Assembly (NCBI GenBank): GCA_037178855.1
Contig: JASJZC010000006.1
Span: forward strand, 4,402,001-4,466,000
Reading direction: 5' to 3'
Length of the DNA stretch: 64,000 nt
Source of the DNA: Oscheius sp. JU75
Taxonomy: Eukaryota > Nematoda > Chromadorea > Rhabditida > Rhabditidae
This document shows, in pieces, positions 34,628-44,904 of this stretch. A program made the translations under genes and the position numbers. Each line of letters begins with the position of its first letter. Within the stretch, counting starts at the first letter, position 1. The notes beneath the pieces were generated by a model. That model made no database searches. It saw only the letters and a list, made by a program, of their open reading frames with translations, and was not told where the DNA came from.

Positions 34628-36332
34628 ATGCTCCTCGGATGGCTGCTCTTTCTCTTTGCTCAGCATGTACTCTCTCAGGTACTGCTCTTTTTCATGGGAG
34701 GAGGAACCCAATTTAGATAGAAGATGCTCATCTGAAAAGGATAGCGGATGCTTACAGTTCATGGGCCTCTTCTTCTCCTTACAATCCACATATTTCAAAA
34801 GGTGTGCTGTCTTTTTGTCTTTGTAAATGAGTGTTTCAGTCCGTCCCATGAGACAGTACACACACTTGGTGACTGTTCAGGCACCTAAAGTACCTCCCGT
34901 CTACCATCATCGACCCTCAAAGGCCATTCCTCTTCGGGAATCGTCGTACAGGCAACCAGTTTCTGCAAAACGATTCCTTCATGTTCCTCTCGTCCAGTCC
35001 CAACCGCCGGCTCAACGAATACAGCCCCAGCCCCAACCTCAGCCTGTTACTACCCAAACAATCCAGCCACAGTACCTTCAGAAAAGTCGTTATCCTTCTC
35101 AGCCATTGCGATATTCAAATATGACATTTCTTCTCCCTCACAAGGTCCGGAAACCGACTATAAGCGATGAGGATGAGGCTAGGAATCTGGCTGGAAAGAG
35201 ACACATGTGGGGCAGAGCGAATCTGGAGGTATGTTTTATTTGAAGTGAATGGAAAAGAGTTCAGATCTCTTGCGAGTTTGGGTACTGCCATGGCAGCTGC
35301 TGTAATGCTCCAAACTATCAGCCTCAGCAGATTCATGCTTCTGCTCATCCAGCTTCAAATCTGCACCACCCAGTCATCCTTCACATTCATCCTTCTCCTA
35401 CTCAATGTGCTCCAGCTTGTCAACCGATGTGTCTTCCGATCTGTACGACTCGTCTTCAGTACGGACCAATGCCGATTCCAGAGTTTTTCCCACAGCCACA
35501 ACCGACCTGTCGGATGGATTGGTTAGTCTATTTTCTTGTCCTGAACCGGAAGAATATATAGTATGCCTTCATGCCATGTGGACTGTCTTATCCTGCCTCC
35601 AATGATCATTCGCTGCAGCTCTTATCCCTGTCGGTGTGGAGCTGGTTACCAACAATGCACTCCCTACAGTTGTTGTTCCGCTTATATGGTAAGATTTTCC
35701 AAATCTCTGTAAATGTTTCCAGAACATGAGAAAAAAGTTCCATTCTATGATCGAGGACAAGTCAAGCGAAGAGGAGGAGGTAGTCAAGAAGAAGAAGCAC
35801 CGCACTCCTCTGCATGTCCCGTACCATGGTACTAGTGGAAAAAGTCTGATCAGCGGGGATACTGAGAGTCATGTTGAAAAGACTACTGCTCTGACTACCA
35901 CGACTCCACCATCAACAACTTTGGCTACTACTCCAACAACAACCACAGGTAATACTATTTTTTGAAGAAGGGAGATCCTTTTCAGAGCCTCCAACCACTA
36001 CGACTAAAACTACAACGACAACGATAGCCAGTACAACGACTGTCAGAACACCCTCTACCACAGCGGTTAGATGGATCAAGCCAATCTATCCGGAGATCCC
36101 TATGATTCCCGTCTACGAACTGTGGCAACCGAAAGAACAGATCAAGATTGTTGTAAGTACAAGCTCAATGTTTTATCAAAATATTTAGAAGGCCCGTGGA
36201 GAGGACAGAAATTTCATCAAGTCTAACAGTTTCGTGGAAATGCTAGCCGAATTAGCCAGTGTCAAATCTAAGACTGATCTGGATATTACCTCGGCAGACT
36301 TCTTGAACTACTTGACAGAAACGGGAAAATAA
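34628..36332 (+). CDS. Secreted multidomain protein: Gln/Pro segment, Cys-rich core, Thr-rich segment
   Basis: Signal peptide MLLGWLLFLFAQHVLSQ (34628). Joining 34678 to an exon at about 34719-34801 and then 34839 is phase-consistent and reads IEDAHLKRIADAYSSW, then VRPMRQYTHLVTVQAPK. A Pro/Gln segment follows (RIQPQPQPQPVTTQ), then a Cys-rich core (CEFGYCHGSCCNAP, CAPACQPMCLPICTT, CMPSCHVDC, YPCRCGAGYQQCTPYSCCSA), an acidic/Lys patch (SSEEEEVVKKKKHR), a Thr-rich mucin stretch, and a helical C-terminus ending FLNYLTETGK-stop. Extracellular; architecture unrecognised. It lies between another Cys-rich secreted gene and the groundhog gene, suggesting a shared matrix role. Confidence 0.72.
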
Positions 36333-36614
36333 AGATTCCTATATAATTGCCTTGAAGGTCACTTCGTCGGCAGCTGATAGTCCCCTCGTCTGACCTACTT
36401 TCAGCCATTTCGGAACACGGGTTTCTTCTTTTCTGGTTGAAGATAGTTCGGATATTTTTCCGAGATTTTATCTCGTTCTTCCCGTCTCAACCAGCTGTCC
36501 TCGCGCTCTCTCACCTATCCACTACAGGTCGCAGCATCTCGTCGCTCCCGCTCTTTAGCCCTAGGGAAATCGATTCCATCCCGAAAAAGGCAATCAAATC
36601 CGACCACAAAAGAG

Positions 36615-39600
36615 ATGCGTTGGACTCTTATTCTTTTGCCACTTCTTCTCTATCTGGTTGACAGCAAGAAGGTCAAGCATTCTGGCAAGACCAAGACTGA
36701 TGCCCGATTGAGGAGACAGGCTGGCTGTGCTGGCCGAGGAGGCTCCGGTCTGTTGTCTTTTTTCCTTCTGAATGTGTTTTGATTCAGTGAACACTTCGTC
36801 TCCAGCCCACATATCCGGAGATGCTTGTTGTAGTGGTCAGCTGGGAGGGCTGCTTCGTGCAGCCATGCGCAATCCGAACACCCATCTGAGATTGGGAGAC
36901 AATGCCAGAGTAAGTAACTGTTGCCAATTTCACGCGTCTCGGTCCGATCGAAGGTCAATCCTCCGTTTGTAGACCGTCCAAAAGAGAGTTCAACAGCGTC
37001 TCGGCCATTCCTACGAAGTTATCATTAGTCGAGGGGACTTCAGTCTTTCTTCTCATTATCATGGTATGAAGGCCTGCAAAGTTCATTCTGGAGACTTTTA
37101 TACTCTGGCTTATGAGACTCCTATCAGTGTAGGTTGCTCTAAAGATAGAGACAGAATGTTTTGTAGTACAATGTGGACGACTTACCGGAAGAGAGTCGTC
37201 TGGCTTCCGTTGATGCTCAGGAAAGTTTGGGTTCAACCCCTGAAGATAGGAGAGGGCATTTCCCCGATGTCCGTACTGATCCCTTGGCTGGAGAAGACTC
37301 CTCACTTCAACCGTCTCCCCGGGTAGCCAGAGCTGCTACATTCAGCTTCAAATTCGGTATTTTGTCTCATGTTTGCATAAAAGTTCTGTCCAGGAAATAA
37401 CACGGATCTCCGACAAGGCGAGGATCTGAACGAGGGAGAGTCTCGCCTCCCGGAAGGGTCCTCCTGTGTGAGAGGACAGACAGGAGGTGGAAAATGTTGC
37501 AGTGGATCGATGTTCGCCGTCATGGAGACAGTTTTGAACGAATTGAGCACAAGTCCAGAGTTTGATGATAGCGAAAAGTCGCCAGGAGTCACGGCTAATG
37601 TAATTTTTCTTGACTTTCGACAGAATATCTTGTTCTTCAGCTGATCAAGAGACGAATGCAGCAAAAGTTCGGTCGAGTTTTTGAAGTTATCGTCTCGAAT
37701 GCTGACTTCGAACATGCCAGTTACCATATAGGAGATTTCACTTGCAACTTTGAAAGCCACGGACTCCATCTTCTGGCCTACGAGACTCCTCACCAGAGTC
37801 ATGTAAGCGTATCAATATTTCTGGAAATATTAGCCTTCAGTATGACCCCTTCAACTTGGCAGAAGAGACTCATTACTCCTCCATCTCTGATCCGGATCCT
37901 CTCGGAACTTCTGAAATCAGTCTCCCTAATCAGTTGGACAGTGCCAAGCCCTTGAAACTGGAGATGGAAGGAGATAGAGCTGGATTTCCAAAGGGATCGC
38001 ATTGTAATGGGGGAGAGAAATCAGGTACAGATTGAGAGAGATGTGTAGAACTTATTCAGGGTCCGCATGCTGTAATCTCGGTCTGTTCAACGCTATGCAT
38101 ACAGCTGTCAAGGACATGCAAGCCGAGGATTCGTTCAACCAATATGATAGAAGAGTCATTACTCGGGTAAGAGTTCCTTTTCTATTTGATTGGCTTGTCT
38201 ACAGCGAATCCGAACAGCCGCCGAGCAAGCTATTGGTAAACCTATGGAAGTTGTCGTTTCGAACGATGACTTTGTTGTCTCTTCCAACATGGAGGGAGAT
38301 ACTCATTGCAAGTTTCGAATCGAGCGGTACTTTATCATGGCCTGGGAGACTCCTTCTGGAGACTATGGTTTGGGAGAAGACCACTATGCTGACAATGGGT
38401 ACACTTCCATGGTTGGATGCGGTCAGTTGGACGCGGAAGGTGAGACACAATTTACTCTTATTTTGTAGAAACTGTTACATCATCTCTGTCGCTCGTGTGT
38501 CTTCTTATCCGTCCTGTGTCGCATCCACCCGCTCAATGTGTTTGAGCTTGGGTCGAGCTACTTCGGGCTCCGCGCTGATCTGTAGAGCTGGAAAGATGAA
38601 GGTTGGGTGGTCGCTCGGGACGAAGGCCAGCGTGTTTTCCTCGTCTTCATCTTCCGGCTCGAAAGCATAATTGCTGACCCGATTGCACAATGCCTTCTTC
38701 AGATCAATCGACGTCGGCGGATTGACTTGGGCATTTTCGAACTGTTCGGTGATGACGGTGACAATGTAGACCGAATAGTTGCCCAGATCTTTCTGTGGTG
38801 TTGCTCTGCTCTTGCTCCTCTGCTGACTCGATTGCGTCTTCTTTCGTCGAATCTGCGAGTTCTTCTTCGGTTCAGCCGTATCCCATCGTTCATGTGTGGA
38901 TGCCTTCCCTTTGTCCGTTTTCACATCATCCGACTTGTCCAATGATTTCTCCTTCGTTTCCTCCTTCGGTATCGCTACTTTCTTGTCTTCGACCTTCACG
39001 GTGGACGAGGCTCTCTGTGTCGCACAGACACTCTTCTTGTTCTTCTCCATTTTCTTATTCTGCACCAGTATCGAGCTGCTCTTGCTCCTGCTCCGCTCCA
39101 CTGGACGTCCTTTCGGCATCGTCGGAGTCCCTCTCTCCGTGTTCTTCGGAATACACATCAGGAGTCCAGTAGAGTAGCAAGTCGCGAGACTATTCTCTCT
39201 TTGGCACTTATTGATTGCAAGTGGAAACATTAAAAAAGTGAATTGAATCGGATCGCGGAAAACATCAAAGTGCAGATCCGCTGTGGATCTACGCACTCTT
39301 CCAGTTTCATAATAAATTGAGCGATTGCAATCTTGTGCGTTGAACTTTCAACATTTTTTAGGGGCTTCCTGCTGCAATGGAGAGCTTCGATACACGATTA
39401 CGAAAGCCGTGGATGAGACCAATAGCAACGAGTACACCAAAGGAAATACACAAGCTGTCGCCAGGGTTTGTCTCTTTCTTTTAAGGAGCAGTCCTAGTTT
39501 CGTTCGTTGTGGGACCCAGTAACTAACACAACGGCATCGAATACTCACAAAACTCTTTGAACCAGAGAAAGAAGATAGAGTCTTAGTTGCCTATTCAATG

Positions 39601-40971
39601 CTGCGATGTCGACAGATCTTGCCGGAAACTTAACCACAGAACTATCTACTCTCGTCTCTTACAAACTTGAGTAGTCAGAACTCTTTTAGGCAGTCATTCG
39701 CGCAGCCCAAAAACGCTTCAACATGCAGATGAACACTGTGGTCTCGAGAGGAGACTTTATCTGGAGACACGCTGACGGAAGTGTGGCTGAGACTTCGGAA
39801 TACGTCTGCAAGATTGACATCTTCGATTTCCATGTTCTAACTTTCGAATCTGGAACGGGTACTCCCACAGAGACCGAGTTCCTCACGGATGTTCCGGACG
39901 GTGTCTGTCTTGACTGTGAACCGCCGATTGGAGAAGCAAACATCGTTCCAGAGTTCATCCAGGAACAAGTCCCTCTCCAGCCGCCAGTCGTAGTCCAACC
40001 TTTCCAGCAACAGATTCCACTAATCGTCCAACAACAGATTCCACTAATCGTCCAACAGCAGATCCCGGCTCCGTCCCTCCAAACCTTTCAACAAGTCGTC
40101 CCTCCTCAAGTTCAGCAGGTCATCCAAGTTCCACAGCCTATTCAACCTGAAGTCTCCTACTTTCGATACAGCTACAACACCCCTCCTGTCGCTGCCGCAA
40201 GTTTCTGCTTCTCCGAAGACACTTGGGTCCAAACGCCGACCGGAAAGAAAAATATGGCTCAGCTCGAGCTGGGAGACTTTGTTCTGACAGCTAATATCAC
40301 TCATGTTGGTCATCTTCTTATTGAATTCTAGCAAAATTCAGGCCTATTTCGCTCAAGTAACCGTTTGGATGCACAGGAATCCAGAAAAGGTCGCTCATTT
40401 CTATACAATCATGACAGAGTACGGGAAAATGCTTCGCATGACAGCCAAGCATTTCATCTATCGACACAAGTGTGATGGTAAATTATTTTTCAAGGGATCA
40501 AAGAGTTATGTTCAGATAACTACAGGGAATTCATCAAGGTTCTCCCAGCTAGTGGAGAAGAGATATTTGCTAGCGAGTTGGCAGTTGGGGACTGCGTGAT
40601 TCTATACCATCGAGTGAGTCCGGTTATAAAAAAGAAAGTAAGGAAATCTAGGGCCAATGGCAGCAGCAGAGAATCAAGCAGATCAAGCGGACCAAAAGGA
40701 AAGGAATCTATGCTCCGTTGACGACAAATGGTCGAATAATTGTCAACGATATTTTGGCTTCTTGCTATGCCGATGTCAAGGGTCATACCTTCCAATCGAC
40801 GTATTTTGAAGCCATGTCACTCGTTAAACAAGGCTACTACAAAATAACTGGCTGGTTGGCAGAGAACAACGTTTGTTTAGGGTGTAACGCACAAAATAGT
40901 AATTTCAGATCGAGCTGCCAGCAACGACAGATTTGTGGAGAGACATTTTGAGCCTAGTTCTGCCCAACTAA
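36615..40971 (+). CDS. grd/grl-like: Groundhog-type protein: four ground-like domains plus Hint (Hog) autoprocessing domain
   Basis: Signal peptide MRWTLILLPLLLYLVDS (36615), then ground-like (Grl) domains, each with a CC start and an AxETP/FES end: Grl1 (DACCSGQLGGLLRAAM ... FYTLAYETP, 36815-37120), Grl2 (KCCSGSMFAVMETVLNEL ... HLLAYETP, 37490-37800), Grl3 (SACCNLGLFNAMHTAVKDM ... FIMAWETPSGD, 38060-38360) and Grl4 (SCCNGELRYTITKAVDE ... VLTFESGTG, 39361-39860). A Gln/Pro linker with QQIPLIV repeats leads to a Hedgehog-like Hint domain: catalytic FCFSEDTWVQTPTGKKN (Cys at 40206), LRMTAKHFIYRH and NDILASCYADVKG, stop at 40971. Hint domains self-cleave and may attach a lipid. All junctions I checked keep phase, including a 919-nt intron (38442-39360) before Grl4 that holds an antisense ORF. 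If that intron is wrong, this is a three-Grl gene (stop at 38545) beside a Grl-Hint gene. Confidence 0.82.
38505..39230 (-). CDS. Lys/Ser-rich hypothetical protein nested antisense in the groundhog intron
   Basis: Long uninterrupted minus-strand frame inside the large intron of the groundhog gene. It has a basic middle (MPKGRPVERSRSKSSS, VEDKKVAIPKEETKEKS, NSQIRRKKTQSSQQRSKSRA) and an acidic C-terminus (YAFEPEDEDEENTLAFVPSD, then EVARPKLKHIERVDATQDG). It looks like a disordered nuclear protein. The start is uncertain; ATGs at 39230 and nearer MPKGRP are candidates. If the groundhog gene instead ends at 38545, the two overlap tail to tail by about 40 nt. No family recognised. Confidence 0.55.
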   Translation of the reverse strand: MFPLAINKCQRENSLATCYSTGLLMCIPKNTERGTPTMPKGRPVERSRSKSSSILVQNKKMEKNKKSVCATQRASSTVKVEDKKVAIPKEETKEKSLDKSDDVKTDKGKASTHERWDTAEPKKNSQIRRKKTQSSQQRSKSRATPQKDLGNYSVYIVTVITEQFENAQVNPPTSIDLKKALCNRVSNYAFEPEDEDEENTLAFVPSDHPTFIFPALQISAEPEVARPKLKHIERVDATQDG

Positions 40972-41054
40972 AACTATGGGTATTCTATTGCAATTTGCCA
41001 TTTGAACTAATAAAAATAAATTTTACTTTATGAACCTAGTTACATGTCTGACAA

Positions 41055-41709
41055 TCAGTTGCTACGGGCGTACTTGTCGAAACGTTCGATATGGGCAAGA
41101 GACGGATCCTCCTGCTGCGTCTGCAGTTCTGTGTCGCGAGAACGAGTCCAGACAGCTCCGAATCCGGGAGTAGGTGCCTGGAGACCGAAGTTCGACTCTG
41201 GTCCGATGTTTACCTTCACAGCGTCAGCTTTTCTGCAAGTTTTTATTGCGACAGGGTTAAATACGATAAACTAACTGGATGGCTTCTCCAGTATGGGTAC
41301 CGAAGTGGACTCCTTGGCTGTTAGCAGCATACAGCGCCTGGGGAGGGTTCACCTCACGACGGCCATCTCTGAAAATACCGAAGTATCAGAAAAGTAGCTC
41401 TCCAACCTGGTAAAGTAATAGTTGGCCTCAATTTTGTGGTGGATTCCACCAGGAATCAGAGGAAGTTCGGCAGATCCGGGACGAGCAGACTGGCTGTTGG
41501 GAAAGCGGCATGGATTGGAGAACTGGGCTTTCCCATCGGGTCCAGCAATTCCAGGAGGGGGAGTCACGGATTGTCTGTCTACGGCGAGCTGAATAGACAT
41601 TTTAGAAAGAAAATAACTGTAAACGGACCAGCTTTCTCTTGATCCAGATCCAGAATGGAGACTGTGTTCTATTTTGGACTGCCTTGTCCGCGATTTTGCG
41701 GGCACTCAT
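41055..41709 (-). CDS. NDUFA7: NADH:ubiquinone oxidoreductase subunit NDUFA7 (B14.5a)
   Basis: Accessory subunit of mitochondrial complex I. Start at 41709 (MSARKIADKAVQNRTQSPF), preceded by a TTCCAG acceptor-like motif. Exon 2 carries the family core QSVTPPPGIAGPDG and LIPGGIHHKIEANYYFTRDG, continuing RREVNPPQALYAANS after a short intron. Last exon: NIGPESNFGLQAPTPGFGAV, then WTRSRDTE, ending FDKYARSN-stop at 41055. The size (about 170 aa) is longer than the human protein, mostly by a C-terminal extension. Convergent with the groundhog gene, 83 bp between stops. Confidence 0.85.
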
Positions 41710-42164
41710 GGCTAATACCTGGAAGAAGAAACTCTAGATGATTCAGTACCCAATAATGGTGAAAAGGATTGACATTCATGTTTATTTTAAAAAGAATTGT
41801 TTTTATGAGTTCCCCGAACAACCCAACCAAAAATTGCAGTTGTTGAGAGCTTTACACGTTTTCCTAACTTTAAGACGGCACTTTCTCATTGAAGAAGAAA
41901 CTTGGGGATATAAAAAGCACAAATGTTAGCACGCAAGGAGAAAGAAGAAACTGCAGGGATGTGGCAGTTGAGCGCAACAGCAGCCGCCTGTTTCCGATTG
42001 GAGCAGGCCTTTCTAAAACGGAGAGGAGAAAGCAACCTCATCAAAGTGAATTCAAGAAAAGAAACGTTTAAATTTATTGTGTTAAACCCGAAAAACTGGT
42101 AAGTTTAGATCAAACGCTGAGTTGTAAGTGTGTATTGTACAGGCAGGTGGGGGGAGAAAGATGT

Positions 42165-43597
42165 TTAGAAGTCGGCATCAAGGGCAAACTGGCGTTCTTC
42201 TTCGGTAGCCAGAACTCCAGGACGTTGATATTCGGAGACTTTTTTCTCGAAAAAGTTCGTCTTTCCGTCGATGGAGATGTTTTCCATGAAGTCGAAGGGG
42301 TTCTTGGCGTTGTAGAGCTTGTCACAGCCAAGCTCGACGAGAAGATGGTCCGCGACGAATTCAATATACTGCGCCATAAGACGACAGTTCATTCCGATCA
42401 TGTCGCAGGGCAGTGACTCGGTCAGGTACTCCTGAACAAACTGAGATTGTAGGTTTGCTGACACGACAAACTTGTTCGATCTTTACGGCATCCCGGATAA
42501 TGCTGTAGATCTGTTCCACTGACAGTTTGTTCTCGATATGCTTGTACATGAGGCAGGCGAAATCGCGATGGAGACCTTCATCTCTGAAAAATATTTGGTC
42601 AGCTCAGAGTTGTTGGGTTCTTATCAAAAATGACCTCAAGCGATAATGAAATTAGCGCGAACCTTGAGATCAATTCGTTCGATTGGGTCAGGCCGGGCAT
42701 AAGACCACGCTTCTTCAGCCAGAAGATGGCAGCAAATGAGCCGGAGAAGAAGATTCCCTCGACAGCAGCGAAGGCAATCACTCGCTCGGCGAACGAAGCC
42801 TCGTCGTCGGCAATCCAGCGCAGAGCCCAATCGGCCTTCTTCTTGATGCAGGGAAACTCGAAGATGGCGTTGAAGAGACGGTTCCTGAATGATGAGATGA
42901 GGTAAGATAAGGCGAAATCAAACCTCTCGACAGGATCGCGGATATAGGTTTCGATTAGCTTGCTGTACATCTCCGAATGAATGTTCTCGATGGCAATTTG
43001 GAAGCCGTAGAAGAAACGAGCCTCGGATATCTGGACTTCTTTGGAGAATCGCTCGACAAGGTTCTCGTTGACGATTCCATCAGAGGCGGCGAAGAAGGCC
43101 AAAACACGAGAGATGAAGAATCTCTCGTCGTCGGTCATGGCCTCCCAGTCCTTCATGTCTTTGCCGAGATCCACCTGCAAACATATTTCATGTGATGCAA
43201 CTACAGTTATATGCTCATCAAAAGGAAACATTAATTCACCTCTTCGACTGTCCAGAAAGACGCAACAGCCTTCTTGTAATAAGCCCAGATGTCATGGTAT
43301 TTTAGCGGGAAAATAACAAAGCGGTTGGGGTTTTCCTTGAGTAGAGGCTCCTCCTTTTCGATACGAAGTTTCTAAATTGAACATTGTTGCAGAAAAAGGA
43401 AAAGCTTACTTCAGTAAGTCTGTTTTTCAGATTCTGAGCGTCGCCGCTATCATGGATCATCTGCAAAACGAAGGGTTAGCCGTTGAGCACGAGTAAGAGA
43501 GGTAATAGCAGCCGAGTGACCAAACAGGCGCACACGCCTTTGAAGTTGACAAACTTACGTTTTCCTTGTTTTCAACGTCCATTGCCTCGAGAGTCAT
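42165..43597 (-). CDS. rnr-2: Ribonucleoside-diphosphate reductase small subunit (class Ia R2)
   Basis: Makes the tyrosyl radical for dNTP synthesis. Exon 1 is [13 protein letters not shown] (43597 downward). Core motifs: [20 protein letters not shown], the iron ligands in [33 protein letters not shown] (radical Tyr and Glu/His ligands), [31 protein letters not shown] and [11 protein letters not shown]. The C-terminus FALDADF is the heptapeptide tail that docks on the large subunit. Introns of about 40-50 nt, except the first of about 100 nt. Divergent from POLE3 with 209 bp between start codons and a consensus E2F site between them. Confidence 0.96.
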
Positions 43598-43673
43598 TGC
43601 TGGGAATCGAAAGGAGGACCGTTCTTGTCGGAGAAAACGGTGGCCGGAATGATTTCGGTCGATTTCGCCACCG

Positions 43674-43686
43674 TTTCCCGCCAAAA
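43674..43686 (+). promoter_or_regulatory. Consensus E2F/DP site between rnr-2 and POLE3
   Basis: TTTCCCGCCAAAA, a full E2F consensus (TTTGGCGGGAAA on the minus strand), 77 bp from the rnr-2 ATG and about 120 bp from the POLE3 ATG. A related TTTCGCCACC lies at 43663. Both flanking genes are S-phase genes, so shared E2F control is a strong inference. Confidence 0.75.
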
Positions 43687-43806
43687 CCGCCCCCAATTTG
43701 AATGTTCTTGGCTCGTATCCAATTTTCCAACTGACCAGTAATTTCGCGCCTCGCACGTCATTTTTGTTGGTTTTGTTGCAAAGAAATACGATTTCAGAAA
43801 AGAAGA

Positions 43807-44452
43807 TGTCGTCACAGGCAGAAGTCCTCCGTTTCCCGGCCACAGTCGTACAGAGAATGCTGAAAACCGCCCTTCCAGCAGAAGCAAATGTTTCCAAGGT
43901 TGGTCTTTCTTATAAGCAACATCAGTTTTGATGGCTTAAAGCTAGTAAACTCTGTAAGACAACACATTTCTTCAGGAAGCAAGGACAGCCTTCGGCCGAG
44001 CAGCAGCAGTATTCATTCTCAGTACTCTCTTTTACTTTTCTGTAAATTCTGTCTTTAGACATGGCCACCCATGCCAACGACTTTGCGACCTCTCGCAAAC
44101 GTAAGATGATAACTGGAGAAGACGTCTTCCATGCGATCAAGACGTTAGAATGCGAAAAACTAGAGAAACCGGTAAGCCCTTCTATGTTGCACATTGTACA
44201 AGACCTATTCAGCTCAAAGAAGCTTTGGATCTCTGGAAGTTGGCCAAAGTACATAAGGCCGAAGAAGCCAAACGGAAGAAGACCGAGAAACCGACGGGCG
44301 ACGTGGAAGAACTCGAGGACAATGTCGAAGAGGCCGCCGAATCTGCTGACGAGTCGCAAGAAACCATTCCTGGTATGTCACTTCTAGTTTTTTCAAAATT
44401 TTTTTCAGAGTCAGCAGAAAACGAGGCTGTTCACGATATCGAGGACATGTAA
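43807..44452 (+). CDS. POLE3: DNA polymerase epsilon subunit 3 (histone-fold)
   Basis: Histone-fold subunit of Pol epsilon and of CHRAC-type remodelers. Start at 43807 (MSSQAEVLRFPATVVQRMLK), nine nt after an ATTTCAG motif. The histone fold continues TALPAEANVSKEARTAFGRA, then AAVFILSTLF, then HANDFATSRKRKMITGEDVF and HAIKTLECEKLEKPLKEALD after short introns. The tail is acidic (VEELEDNVEEAAESADE ... VHDIEDM-stop), as in POLE3/Dpb4. Convergent with the small secreted-peptide gene, 85 bp between stops. Confidence 0.88.
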
Positions 44453-44537
44453 TTGTGAGGAATTCTATTGTGAATGCGTGTATTTCTGTGGTAAAAAGAA
44501 CGATCTCAAACAATATACAACTTTACTCTCACGTCTC

Positions 44538-44904
44538 TCATACTTTCGTCATTTTGATCCAGGAAGCATGCATTGAACTGGAGAGAGGAAGCAGTTTCTG
44601 AAATTCAATTATTGGAAGCATAGGACAAAGAATAACTTACGAGAAATCGTCGTCGATGCTTCGACGTTCCAGATCCCGAGCTCGTTTGGCGTTCCTCTTG
44701 ATCTCGAAGCCGTTCCGGTTTCTACTGAACCTTTCTTTCAGTTTCGCCTTCAGGTAGTACTCACTTCATGATGAGTCGGATCAGAGCCTCGTTGGACAGT
44801 CTTTTGCTCATCTGGAGAGGCATTTCTTCGCCTTCGACCGGGAAGGCAGTTGACACGAGTGAGAGACAGACGAAGAGAAAGACGAGTTGTAGGAAGCTGT
44901 TCAT
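44538..44904 (-). CDS. Small secreted peptide precursor, possible neuropeptide
   Basis: Three exons (44904-44765, 44724-44641, 44595-44538) join in phase to a 93-aa product. Signal peptide MNSFLQLVFLFVCLSLVSTA, then a short chain with several dibasic sites: MSKR, IKR, NAKR and LERR. The segment after the first KR reads LSNEALIRLIMNRNRNGFEI. Its S-N-x-x-L-I-x-L-I pattern is loosely reminiscent of nematode PDF peptides, but similarity is weak and there is no amidation Gly. The C-terminus is SIDDDFSNC plus a short tail. I infer a processed peptide but cannot name the family. Confidence 0.5.

Noticed and set aside
38442-38545. Three-Grl protein ending at 38545
   Set aside because: Possible, but the downstream Grl4-Hint part would then lack a signal peptide and convincing start, and the long intron is phase-compatible. 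Kept as the alternative model.
44549-44595. Apparent allatostatin-C/somatostatin-like C-x6-C peptide at the end of the small secreted gene
   Set aside because: Careful recount showed the two cysteines lie in different frames. The phase-correct exon does not contain the C-x6-C motif.
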